From NCBI GenBank assembly GCA_003508835.1, contig PUFA01000224.1, positions 2,108,001 to 2,172,000 of the forward strand: 64,000 nt of DNA, given 5' to 3'. The notes below the pieces were generated by a model. That model was not told the DNA's origin, searched no databases, and worked only from the letters and a program-made list of their open reading frames with translations. The number at the start of each line of letters is the position of its first letter. Position 1 is the stretch's first letter. Both the position numbers and the translations under genes were made by a program. Source of the stretch: Eonycteris spelaea. Taxonomy: Eukaryota > Chordata > Mammalia > Chiroptera > Pteropodidae. Positions 25,365 to 36,651 of the stretch are shown here, one piece after another.

Positions 25365-26472
25365 CTTTAAAAATACTTTTTTCATGAAAAATACATAAAT
25401 TTGGGTTGAAAAGTAATGCACACATACTAAAGTAGAGTAAATGGTCATCCCTTCCCCGCAAGCTACATCTGTTGTAATTACTAGCAGCGGAGTATTATGC
25501 ATCTTTCTATGCCCTTCCTTTACTTATATATTTATATGTTTATTTTTGTTAAACAAACGTGGGATTATATCATCCATTTAATTCTTCAACATATTTAAAA
25601 ATAATTTTGATTGATATATATAATTTTATATTGATATAAACTGCTCAGGTAATTAGTGAGTATGTATTGCAAATATTTTGTCTCAGTGTGAGGCACTGTG
25701 AGGCTTAATGGTGTCATCATGAGTAGAAATTTTGATGAAGTTTAATTTAGTTTAATTTAGCAATTATTTTTCTTTTATGCCTAGTTTTTTTGCCCTCCTG
25801 CCTTAAGAAAGCTTTGTCTACTTCCAGATAGCTAAGTTATTCTTTATATGATTTTTCTAGAAGATTTTTGGTTTAAGCTTTTACATTTTAATTTAATTTA
25901 ATTTAATTTAATTTAATCTGTGATTCACCTCAAATTAATTTGTGAATGTAGAGTTTACTCATATTTGTTTCATGGTCCGGAATATAGTCCAACATGGTAA
26001 TATTTTATGTGATCTTGAAATAACTACTTTCTACTTTTGTCAAGTAGAGTTAGACATCAAAGTGGGTTGATAGTGTTATCTTGACTTTCTGGCTACTTGT
26101 TCTGTCAGTTATTGAGAAAGTATATTGAATTCCCCAACTGAAATTGTGAATTTATCTATTCTCTTGATTTTTTCTGTTTTTGCTCCAGGTATTTTGAAGT
26201 TTTCTTACTAGGAGCATAAATATTTAGGATTGTTATATCCTTTTGTTGAATGACTCTTACCATTGTGAAATGACCATTATCCTGGAGATATTCTTTACTT
26301 TGAAATCTCGGTTTCTGAAGTAACATACCCACTCCAGCTTTCTTTTGATATGTTAGCATGGTCTGTCTTTATTCATTCTTGTACTTTTTATCTATCTGTG
26401 AATTTATGTATAAGGGAGTTTCTTGCAAAAAGTGTACTATTTGATTTCGCTTTAAAAAAAAATCTGATTTGA
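25365..26472 (-). mobile_element. LINE-1 fragments, antisense; left flank of the retroviral insertion
   Basis: 25365-25640 resembles an old L1 3' end and 25740-26472 is reversed ORF2 text (for example TTGAATGACTCTTACCATTG, GGAGTTTCTTGCAAAAAGTG). It stops abruptly at 26472, where the LTR begins, and the same L1 resumes near 28005. A (TTTAA)n run lies at about 25885-25917. Confidence 0.65.
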
Positions 26473-26899
26473 TGTTGCGGAGACGGTTTTGGAAGAAGAG
26501 TCCAAGTCCGGAAATGTGTAACTTACACGGATAAAGGAGAGCAGGATTGGAATAGTAGCACACAACTCCTTATCTCCATGGCCTTTTAGTAAGTTTTACA
26601 ACAATGCTGGCTTTGTAATGAAATGATCGTTACTGTAAGGTCAGTGGATACAAGCTGGATACAAGCTACAGCTAACTCCCAGATTCAGCCTCAAAGCCAC
26701 CTCTGTGTTCTCAGCTATCTCCTCTTAAGTATCTTTGTCTAGTCCCTAGAGCAAGAAGTCTCAGAATCGGTCAGGCGTGAGTGCCTTCCCTGCGCGGTGT
26801 CCTTGTGTGCAAGTCCACATCTACTTCCGATGTTCTTGTTGCTCCAAGCACCAGACATTCTGCTAGGAACATTCTGTACCAAAGGCATCTCTTACAACA
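26473..26899 (-). mobile_element. Betaretrovirus-like (ERVK-type) 3' LTR
   Basis: This is a 427-bp LTR. On the minus strand it begins TGTTGTAAGAG and ends CCGCAACA, so TGTTG/CAACA form perfect 5-bp inverted ends. A purine-rich priming tract (AAAAAGAAAAAGGGGA, opposite 26903-26918) sits two bases upstream, as expected for a 3' LTR. A TATA-like GATACTTAAG lies opposite about 26724-26733; no clear AATAAA is seen. The env remnant lies directly upstream on the same strand. Confidence 0.85.
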
Positions 26900-28004
26900 T
26901 ATCCCCTTTTTCTTTTTGCTGAATTTTATTCAGCATTACTGAGAACACAGCGGCCTGAGTCCTAATCCTTGGCTTCTTGAGAATCTCTTCCAGACTGGAC
27001 AAAGAAAAACAAGTAACAAACAATTTACTATCCAAGAAGCTATAGATGAACCCATTAACCTATGAATTTGTGGAATAGGATATAAGCCTTTAATACCATC
27101 ATGCTTTGTAGCACTGCGATCCCCTGTATTCAGGAAGCTATTTTTGGAAAGTATCAGCAATATGTGTTTATAAGTCTGTAATTAAACTCGAAGCCTTAAC
27201 ATACCCTAAAATACGCATCTTACTTTATCCTATTCAAACATACTTTCATTATACGGTACAGGAGTTATGCAAAAGGAAGTTGTATTCCAATCACATTTAA
27301 GTTGCACCCATTTTTGTAAACGAACAATTTGATCTTCTAACAATATTAACTACTTGCCGTAAATCTGCTACTTGACTCTGCACTATGGAGTGAGTTTGTC
27401 TTTGAGAAGGCCGGAATTGCTCAGCATCCCGATGCCGGGTTCTAACATATTCAGCAGTCTGTACAGATTGATGCAGAGCCACTCCAGCCGCAGCAGCAGC
27501 AGCAGCAGTAACAGTGATGATCCCCACAATCGCAGCGATCAGCATGCAAAGGAATCTTTTAGCTCTTCTTTTAACATGGTCCATCAGTTGCTGCAATATC
27601 ATAGTGGCAGGGGAGTCCTGCCAGGGTCGAGACAATTTAACTGGCATCCATACTCCAGTTCTAGCTCTAAGAATGTATAAATGTTCATGTGATTTGCTAA
27701 AAAGAATAGAAGAGTTGATACAAGTATAAAAGGAACAGTATTTACGTGAAATATAACCTAAAGTTTCATTCCACCCCACTGTACCCTTCATAATGATATC
27801 GGGGAACCGAACACCGACTCGAGCAAAGTGAGTAACATTTTGATGAAAGGTGATGCTATGAGAACAATTCCCAGACTGATTTACGGAACCCTTCCAGGCT
27901 TGCATGGGAAGTAAAGCAGCCCCTAACTTCCACATGGGTTTCCGTAGCCCTTGATGGGGTAGTTGGGGAGATGGAGGGGAAAATATCTGTAGTCTTGCAA
28001 TTTG
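26900..28004 (-). pseudogene. Endogenous betaretrovirus env remnant (C-terminal SU and TM)
   Basis: On the minus strand a 249-codon frame (28046-27297) holds env text from about codon 16 on. It contains five N-X-S/T sequons, a basic cleavage site (KRRAKR, about 159-164), a hydrophobic alanine-rich segment (about 165-187) and a helical stretch (about 188-237). The frame stops in the TM ectodomain. A separate downstream frame (27160-26936) contains a hydrophobic segment (IVNCLLLVFLCPVW) with a basic tail that looks like the membrane anchor and cytoplasmic end. The gene is therefore broken between the two and lacks most of SU. The first 15 or so codons come from antisense L1. Class II (beta-like) is my best assignment from the TM sequence. 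Confidence 0.8.
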
Positions 28005-29460
28005 TGTTCTATTTGTTTGTTTTTTTATTTCTTCCTGCCTTTTCAATGATTCTGTTTAATCTGCTTTATTGGGTTGTACTTTTTTTTACAGTATATATTT
28101 CTACTTTATCACAGTTGACCTTCAAGTAATGATATACAGGTTCATATACAATACATAAGAACCTTTATAACAACCTCACATTAGAATATACTGTATATAA
28201 TGATGTGCTAATTCATGTATGCTATTTAAGAATTATATGTAAGAACCTTACACCACAACACATCTGGTACTCCCCTTCTAGCCTTTCTTTTCATGTACAT
28301 TTCACCTGTAACATGTTTTTTGTTTTGTTTTGTTTTCGGTGTTATCATGGTATAACCGATATATAAAATTGGAAAATATTTAAAGGGTACAAAGTGATGA
28401 TTTGAGATGTGATATAGATTTTGAAAGGAATTCCCCCATTGAGTGAATTAACACATCAATCACCCCACATGTTTACCTTTTTTTTTTTTTTGCGAGAACG
28501 TTTAAGTTCTGTCTTATTAACTATAGTTAACCATGTTTTACGCTAGATCCTCAGACCGTTTCCACCTTGTAGCTGAAAGTTTGTACTTTTTACCAACCTC
28601 TCCTATTTTCCTCACTTTTACTTTTGTTTTTGAAAGGTGTAATTTTTGGGTATGGATTTGTATGTTGACAGTTACTTTTTTTTTTTTTTTCCTTTTGCGT
28701 CTTTAAAGAGATTGCTTACTGTCTACTGGCTTCTGATGAGAAGTGTCCTGTCATTCTTACCTTTTTGTTCCCCTCCACATAATGGGTCTTTTTATCTACC
28801 TGCTCTAAAGATTTCTCTTTATTACTGGTTTTTAGCAGTTTGATTGTGATATGCCCTAGTATGATTTTTCTTTGTTTCTTTTGTGCAGATTTATTGAGTT
28901 TCTTAGATCTAGAGTTTTCATAAATTTGAAAACTTTTCTGCCAGTATTTTCTTCAAACAAATATTTTTTCTGCCCCTGTCCCCACACTGCACATATTCTT
29001 TTAGGATTCTCATTGCACATACATTAAGTTGTTTGAAGTTGTCCCCTAGTTCACTGATGCTCTGTTCTATTTTTTAAAAATTTTATTTCTTTTCTTGTTT
29101 TTTTGATAGTTTTTATTGATTATCAGTATGCCTTCAAATTTAATAATCATTTAGCCTACAGAGTCTAATCTGTTAATCCAGATTAGTGTATTTTGTATAT
29201 AGGAAGTTGTATTGTTTATCCCCAGCTTTTTGTATGTTTTTAAAAAAATATTTTATATCTTTTTATATCTTTGTATATTTCTTATGGGCTTACGCTTTCC
29301 TCTTCCTTCTTGAGTATTCGGACTATATTTATAATAGCCATTTTGACATATTTTACATCTTAGTCTATCATTTATTATCATTATTGATTGAATCTTCTTT
29401 TCTTATGAGTTGTATTTTCCTGTTTTGCATGTGTGGTAAAATTTAATTGGATTTCAGACA
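28005..29460 (-). mobile_element. LINE-1 antisense, right flank of the retroviral insertion and further copies
   Basis: From about 28005 reversed L1 resumes (TTTCTTCCTGCCTTTTCAATG, then TTATCACAGTTGACCTTCAAG). 28330-28640 is another reversed L1 3' UTR (GGTATAACCGATATATAAAA), followed by reversed ORF2 text to about 29460. All frames are broken. Confidence 0.6.
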
Positions 29461-30045
29461 TTGTGATTTTCATATTGTTGGGTGCTGGAGTGTTTTTATA
29501 TTCTTTTAAGTACTTTTTAAGTTACTTGTAAACAGTTTGATCCTTTTTGAGGCTAGATTTTAAGCATAATTAGGACAATCCAGAACAGCCTTTGGGGTTA
29601 ATTTGATCACACCACTGAGGCAATACCTTTCATAGGATTTTCCTTGATGCCCTATATTTAGATGGTCTTTGGCCAATTGATACACTATTATTCTCAGCCC
29701 TGAGTGATTTTTTTAGGATTGTTTTGCCTGCTCCTTATGACTTTAAAATTATCTTCCAATTTTTATGTTATGCTTATATTGTGTATTTTTCAGATTATTT
29801 AAGCCTTTTTATTAAATGTATATTAAAATTATGCTAGCTTTAGCGATTAAATAATTATTGGGAATAATTTCATAGTAGCTTGAAATAATGATCACACCTC
29901 CTAAAATACCTAACACATCCAGAAGCAGATAGCATCCTCTTGGCATCAGGCCTTTGTTTGCAGTAGTTATAAAAAAATAACATGTATATGTTTCTCATAC
30001 TAAATAATACCCTTTTAATATTCTCCTTGTTCTCTCATTCTCTAG
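29461..30045. other. ULK4 intron before the third exon
   Basis: No repeat or exon is recognised other than the acceptor tract ending at 30045. Confidence 0.45.
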
Positions 30046-30207
30046 GAAGAACGTGTTGTGAATCACATGGCAGCAAAGATTATTGAAAATGTCTGCACAA
30101 CCTTTTCTGCTCAGGCCCAAGGCTTTATTACAGGAGAAATTGGACCTGTTTTATGGTACCTGTTCAAACATTCCACTGTTGATTCTCTTAGGATAACAGC
30201 AATATCG
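30046..30207 (+). CDS. ULK4: ULK4 internal exon, third of five
   Basis: This 162-nt exon encodes 54 residues in phase 0, from EERVVNHMAAKIIENVC to HSTVDSLRITAIS. It matches the ULK4 repeat region that follows the CLREG end of the previous exon. Two helix-forming stretches (HMAAKIIENVCTTF and GEIGPVLWYLF) separated by a loop fit one HEAT/ARM unit. The acceptor is TTCTCTCATTCTCTAG ending at 30045 and the donor is GTAAGA at 30208, both strong. The intron before it is about 12.0 kb and carries the retroviral env remnant; the intron after it is about 6.3 kb. No stop codon or frameshift is seen. Confidence 0.96.
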
Positions 30208-30769
30208 GTAAGATGGAGCGTATTTGGGGGATATATTTGCATATACTTAAACATCAAATTTGTAAAAACTGCTAGAAATAGAGTAAATTTAATTAGATAG
30301 GTAGGAAATAGAAATCTCAGAGTAGTAGATAGTGAGAACGATAACTTGATTTTATCCTAAAGCGGACTTTTCAATACTGGGGCTGGAAAACTTTGGGATT
30401 TTCAGGAAATTCTAATAGGATCTTGCCAGACCATGATATTATGTTTTCAAAAACTAATGGGAGGTGATAGTGGAAAACTGTGCCAGTAGTTAGGGTACAT
30501 TTTTAGTGTTCCCTGACTGTTCCTGTTCTGTTAGTGCTGTGTTTCAGGTTTTATAATAAGATGGGTTATCATGTGGTTCAGACGAGTTCATTTTAATGTT
30601 CAGGCCGTAGTGGTTTTGTAGGTTTTGTATTTTGATTGGTCATCTACTTTACTCGTAGGGTTATAATGACTTGGTGTCAAGGATGATCATGTATGAAGAT
30701 GTGTTCACATGGCTGTATCAATTTCATAGCCTGTTGAACAAATACAACCCTATCATAGGATTCGTTTAA

Positions 30770-31480
30770 ATACTCTTTGATCACCAATCTCATCCGGACT
30801 CTCAGCATTGTATGGGAACCTCATTGTATTTCTCTCGTCTGCCCATTCCTGCAGTTCTCACTGTGGCAGTCTCATAACTTACCTCTTTCCGTAAATCTCC
30901 AAACCCACATTTTTCTCCTACATCCTTCCTTAATAAATGACTTCCCCGATACTTCCCAGAGAAAAATGAAGACATCCGTTGGGAATTATTCTAACTTCTG
31001 TCTGTCATATCCGTAGACATATTTATATCCACACCTATCCTCTCTCAGTTCTTTCCTTCTTGTTACAATTGATGAATTATCCCTTCTCTTGTCACAAACG
31101 TCTCATATTTCTCCAGATCTTCTTCCTGTTTCCTTCTTGAGAACCTCACTCGAGGTTATTTTTGCTCGTTCCTAAATCTTTAACCTGTCCTTGTCTACTG
31201 CAGCCTTCTAATCAGCATTCAGACATTTCCTGCCCCATTAAAAAAATAAAGCACATATACAAACATCAAAAGTTTTCTCATTCGCATATCCCCCTTCACA
31301 GCCATACTTCTTTACAAAGAGTCATTGCCACAAACTATTGCTTTCTTTCTGGCCCATTTCCTCTTCAGCTCAATCTGGTATCTGTCCTTAAAGTGTCACT
31401 CAAACTGATCCTGTTAAGATCTCTGATGACTTTCATGTTGCTATATTCTATGGATATATATGGATATTTTATGCTCTTAA
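30770..31480 (+). mobile_element. LINE-2 ORF-derived fragment, sense
   Basis: This is CT-rich text with the L2 hallmark around 31370-31440 (CTCAATCTGGTATCTGTCCTT then TGATGACTTTCATGTTGCTA). The frame at 31162-31494 is a decayed piece of L2 reverse transcriptase text. Confidence 0.6.
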
Positions 31481-31555
31481 ACTTACCTATGTAATTTTGA
31501 AGATGAAGGGCTAACAATCTTGCCCACTGAATATCATTAAGTAAAGGCTATATAG

Positions 31556-31598
31556 CATCTCTCTCTCTCTGTCTCTGTCTGTCTGTCTCTCTCTCACA
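31556..31598. repeat. (CT)n/(GTCT)n simple repeat
   Basis: CTCT units alternate with GTCT units and end in CTCTCTCACAC. Confidence 0.85.
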
Positions 31599-32299
31599 CA
31601 TACACCTCTCGGCTTCAGGAGCCACATGCTTTCAAAATTACAAAATATCAAAATTATGATTTGAGTAATTACAGAGAAACCATCAGGGGGTGTTAGAAAG
31701 TATACCAGTGAACTTTCTTGAGTCATCTTGGAATTATATCATGAGGCATCCATTTTAATCTTGGGCTTTTACAATAATCTGTCTTACTTTAATTGGGTTA
31801 ATGTTATCATTTTCATCTTTATAGCAGCCTAGTTTGTTTTCTTGGCAAAGTTTTTTCCAGTTGTTTCCACCAGAGTTTTGTACTTTCTAGCCCTTTCTTC
31901 ATCTGACACATGAAGCTTCATTCTTTCATCTTGGGCTTCTTGTATTTTGTTCTTAGCATTCAGCTAAATAATTAATTTTACACTAAAATTTTGCCAATTG
32001 TCCCCAATATGTCTGTTTTTTCTTTTCTGCTCCAGGATCCTATTCAGTATCATGTGTTACCTTTGGTTCTTATGCCTCTTTAGTCTCCTCCGAAATGAAA
32101 CAGTTCCTTAGCCTTTCTGTGTACTTCATGTCATTTACAATTTTAAAGAATACAGGGCTTTTATTTTGTAGGGTGAGGCTCAACCTGGGTCTGTCTCGTG
32201 ATTCCTCATGAAATTTTAGCCACATCAAGGATTCCTACCTGAACCAGACACCTCTGTGATGGTTGCCATATGATCATCTGTTTGTATCATTCCTTTTAT

Positions 32300-32420
32300 G
32301 TGAGAGGTTGGCAAATATTTTCTGTATAGGGCCAGATAATACATATCTTTGGCTTCATAGGCCACATACCGTCTCTGTGGCATATTCTTGTTTGTTTTGT
32401 TTTAGTCTGTTAGTCAATTT
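32300..32420 (+). mobile_element. MER20-type hAT fragment
   Basis: GGTTGGCAAATATTTTCTG, GGGCCAGATAATACATAT and AGGCCACATACCGTCTCTGT are diagnostic MER20 phrases in order. Confidence 0.75.
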
Positions 32421-33359
32421 CTTGGAAGCTTTTTTTTTTTTTAAATCAAAATTCTGGAGGTAGCATAATAATCTTTTTGAAGCAAATTTCGAAGTGAATT
32501 TTGAACTGGAACTGTTGTTTCCAGTTTTAGAATGTAGTCTCAAACTTAAAACGATTTACTTTTAAAAAGTAAATACTTCAGAACCAAATCACTGAAGATC
32601 AGATTTGAGATTGAATTTTTTTTTGGTTCAGAAAATAGAAGCACTGATGTGCTCTTAAGCCTCCATGAAGCTGTCAGCTGAGTGTGATGTCCAGAAGTGA
32701 CCAGTTAAATGGAAGATCTCGTAGGCTTTTGAGCAGCATTCTGAGGAGAAGCTCTCTGGTTGCCTTGCAGTACTCCAGTACACTAAGGAGGAGTCTGGAC
32801 CAATTTCTGACCAAGGAATGTTCCGTTATGATGGGTACAGATTTCATAGTGATAGAAAGTCAGTTTTACTGATAAGCCTTACTGGTTTCTTTGTGTCGAA
32901 GTCACTGTTGGGAAGAATCCTTAATTTGCTTGAAAAATTCTGATTGTAGCATGATCTTGAGGGACTCCATTTAACATGTTCTTATTTTTTAATCCTTGGA
33001 TTATAAAAATAATGAAACAATTCTGTTTTGGTTTTAGAAACAACAATTTTCTTAGGTTTATTACAATGAATATTTAAAGCTTTCACTTTCAGAGCAAGCT
33101 TTGTTTTTAGTTAATTTTTTTTTTCATATTCCTGTTTTCAGATATTAGCTGCTACTTTTCTGCTGAAGCTTACACAGTAGGGATTTTAGACCTGAAGAAC
33201 CCTACTTTCATAGTTTTCTGACTGTGACTTCTGACCTCTGCGTCTATAACTCCCTTGGAAAAGAGAGGGGAGAGACTGAAATGTTATTTGAAAGGTGTTC
33301 ACAGTAGAGTTTAATTATGTCATGGAATTTCATTTGGATATGGCTATCTGTAAATGAAT

Positions 33360-33990
33360 ACAATGGTATAAGTTTGAAATGGAGCCAATGAGATATAATT
33401 GACATATAACATTGTGTAAATTCAAGGTGTACGACATGTTGCTTTGGTGTTTATATAGCGTTAATTAACACCTCCATCATGTTATATAACCACCGTTTGT
33501 TGTTGTTTTGTTTTGTTTTTTTGGTGGTGAAACATTTAAGATCTATTCTCTTAGCAACTTTCAAGTATATATTACAATGTTATTAACTATATTAGATTCT
33601 GAGAACATAACTCATCTTGAAACTGGAAGTTGTACCCTTTGACCAATATCTCCCCATTTCCCCCACTTTCTTGCCCCTGATAACCACCATTCTGGTCTGT
33701 TTTTATGGTTCAGTTTTTTAAGATTCCACATATAAGTGATATGATACAGCATTTGGTCTTCGACTTATCTTGCTTAACATAATTAATGCTCTCAAGGATA
33801 TTGTTGCAAATGGCAGGATTTCCTCTTTTCTCATGGAATAATATTCCATTGTATGTATATGCCACATCTTTGTCTTTTCATCTGTTCTGGTGCTTACTTA
33901 GGTTGTTTCCATACCTTGGCTATCGTGAATAATGCAGCAATGAACTTGGGGGTGCAGGTATCAGTTTGAGATCCTGTTTTCATTCGTCAG
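33360..33990 (-). mobile_element. LINE-1 3' UTR and ORF2 end, antisense
   Basis: The sequence runs from GATATAATTGACATATAACA through TTAAGATTCCACATATAAGTG to TGCAGCAATGAACTTGGGGG, the usual order of a reversed old L1 3' end. Confidence 0.75.
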
Positions 33991-34589
33991 TGATTAGTAA
34001 GACAAGACTTTTATGAGTGTATCAAGACTTTATGTGATAATCAGTTCTATGAGGAAAGGGATATATATATTTTTTTCTTTTAGGGGACAGAACTGTATTT
34101 AGTGCTTTGCAAAGGTTCATTTTTCAGTATATTTATTTACTCAGTAACTTCAGAAATGGTGGTAAATACATACATTATGAATAAAGTAAACTTCCCTGTA
34201 AATGTTTATTTCCATATAGGAATTGACAAAATGTTTAATGTAGTCATAGCATTGGAATGTAATTAAAATTCATATAAGATAATATTCATTTATTTGAAAA
34301 TTTGAACAGCACAGACATAACCAGTTGAAGACCCTTCCGAGCCCTTTCTCAACTGTCACCTTTCAGTCTCACTCCCATGAGGCATTTGCAGAGGGTCCGT
34401 CAAAATTGACATTGTTACTATGTGCATTTACCTCTTTCTGGTTATAATAAGGTCATATTAGCATTTCCATGAAGACTGGAAGTGAGGTTTAACATAAATA
34501 CATTTACTTTAAACATTTCATTTTGGTGGAAGACTAAGTTTTATACCAGTTAACACTTGTTTTCCTTATTTTATCAATAAGAATAAGTT

Positions 34590-35110
34590 TTAAAAGCATT
34601 TTATTTTATTATTAGTTTCAAGTATATAGTACATTGGTTAGACATTTATATAGTTTTGAAATGCTCCCCCTAATTGCTTTTTCTCTCCACCTAGCCATTA
34701 GTTACTGCTGACTGCATTCCCTGTGCTGTGCTCCCACCCCCATGACCATCTATCCACTACTAATGTGTACTTCTTTAACCCTTCACCCCATTCTCCCAGC
34801 CCCCCAACCTGCCTCCCTCTGACTGTCACCAGATTGTCCTCTATATTTATGAGTCAGTTTTCGATTAGTTTGTTATTTTTGTTACTTAGATTCTGCATAT
34901 AAGTGAAATCATATGATATTTATCTTTGTCTGTTTTCCTTGCCCAGGGAGGTATATCCAAAAATAAATTACTAGTAGCGATATCAGAGAATTTATCACCT
35001 ATGTTTTCTTCTGGAAGTTTTATGGCTTCAGGTCTTACATTTAAGTCTTTAATCTATTTTGAGTCTATTCTTGAATAACTTTTAAAGGAAGTTTATTCTT
35101 GGGAATAAAA
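34590..35110 (-). mobile_element. Bat-type LINE-1 3' end, antisense, internally deleted
   Basis: Reversed 3' UTR text (TTAGTTTCAAGTATATAGTA to TGCATATAAGTGAAATCATA) jumps near 34945 to distant L1 ORF2 text (CTTCTGGAAGTTTTATGGCT). This points to an internal deletion or a twin-primed insertion. Confidence 0.65.
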
Positions 35111-35359
35111 ATTTCAATTTTTTCCTAAGATGTTCAAGAAAATGAGACTATTTTTCAAAGTCTTTATCTTTTTCCTCCTTCCCTCTCACCTTTCTTTTTT
35201 TGACATCATAATATTTCTAACAGTTCATCTTATATTTGATCTTTTCATTATTAATCAAGGTTATAAATCTGTTTCAAATATAATCAGGGAGGAGATTATA
35301 TGACATTAATTATAATACATGTTTTTAAAGCTATTTCTAGCTTAAATTTATTTCTCTCT

Positions 35360-36050
35360 TAGAAGTCTCCTATGGAACATGACCATCCATCTCTTTCGCT
35401 TAAAACTTTTGATGTCTTCCCACTGCTTATTGCATAAAATTCGAAGGTCTTAGCTTTATAGACCATCACTGGTCCCACCTACTTTTCTAAATGGATTATG
35501 TGTTCCTCTTTCTTACGCCCTGCCTCTCTGCCTTCCCCTGAAATATGCTCCAGTCGTATCAGACAACTTGTCTTTCCTAGAACATGCTCTGCATCTTCAC
35601 GTCTCCATGTGAATACTTGTTCTCTTCTCTCTGGCTAGAATTTTCATTACTCTTCCTGCCATTTCCCATTTACCCTTCAGAAACTTGTTCAGTATCATCT
35701 TATGTAGCCATTGTTGGCTTGCTTTTCCTGTGTTTCCAAGCATAATTACTGAGTCCACTTCTATTAACAATACGTATTAAATTTTATTAGTTTATTAATT
35801 ACAAGTTTTATCTCTAATAGTCTATGAACGATTAGGGAAAGCTCAAGGGTCTGATTACCTCATTTGCATTTCTGCTTTGCACTTACAGCTGTATGTCTTT
35901 GGGCAAATTACTTAAATATTTTAAGCCTTAGTTTTACTATCTGTAAAATGGTTTATAATAAAACCATCCTTTTATGTTGTCGGGAGAATTAAATTAGATA
36001 GTCTTTAGACATTCTCAGTGTGTTCTTTGTATACTAAACAATAAATGTAT
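35360..36050 (+). mobile_element. L2-like fragment followed by a MIR SINE, sense
   Basis: 35360-35740 has L2 3' part text (CATGTGAATACTTGTTC..., TTCAGAAACTTGTTCAGTATC). 35825-36050 is MIR (GCAAATTACTTAAATATTTTA, CTATCTGTAAAATGG, GAGAATTAAATTAG). Confidence 0.6.
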
Positions 36051-36468
36051 TTACTTTTATGACTGTCTTTTCAGCCTTTAGCTTAATGTCTGCATAAAGA
36101 GGGCACTTAATTATGTTTATTACTTAAAGGGAAGTTTTTCTATGTAGACTTATGAATTGCTTTATCATTTTAGTTAGCCCCTCATAATTTTTTTTAATCA
36201 AAAGAATGATTTACATATTTCCTTCCGTCTACCCCCCCCGCTCTTCATAATTTATGTGATTATTATAAGTTGCTAATGTTCTAAAACACTTTACTTTCCA
36301 TCGGCAGCTGGATTATTGTTTTATTTTTAAATGTGTTGAACTTTTCCAACTTTCTTATGCCAAACTAAGTAACAAGGGGCCAGGTAAGTGCTTTCTTTCA
36401 CACAGAAGCATGTGTTACCTTTCCGGCCTGGTTAGTTGCTTGACAGGTCTGCCCTTCTGTTCCCACAG

Positions 36469-36651
36469 GCCTTGTGCAGAATCACTCGCCATTCTCCTAC
36501 TGCCTTCCAGAACGTCATTGAGAAGGTGGGGCTGAACTCGGTCATCACTTCCCTGGCCTCTGCCATCTGCAAGGTTCAGCAGTACATGTTGACCTTATTT
36601 ACTGCTATGTTGTCCCGTGGCATTCATCTCCAGAGACTAATCCAAGAAAAG
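36469..36651 (+). CDS. ULK4: ULK4 internal exon, fourth of five; weak 5' splice site
   Basis: This 183-nt exon encodes 61 residues in phase 0, from ALCRITRHSPTAFQNVIEK to GIHLQRLIQEK. It is the strongest ULK4 match here. The helices VGLNSVITSLASAICKVQQ and MLTLFTAMLSRGIHLQRLIQ form a typical HEAT/ARM pair. The acceptor is CCTTCTGTTCCCACAG ending at 36468. The donor reads AAG|GTTTGA, which departs from the GTRAGT consensus at positions +3 and +4 and is the weakest of the five; regulated or leaky splicing is possible but unproven. Relative to the human sequence as I recall it there are a few conservative changes and no disruption. Confidence 0.96.
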
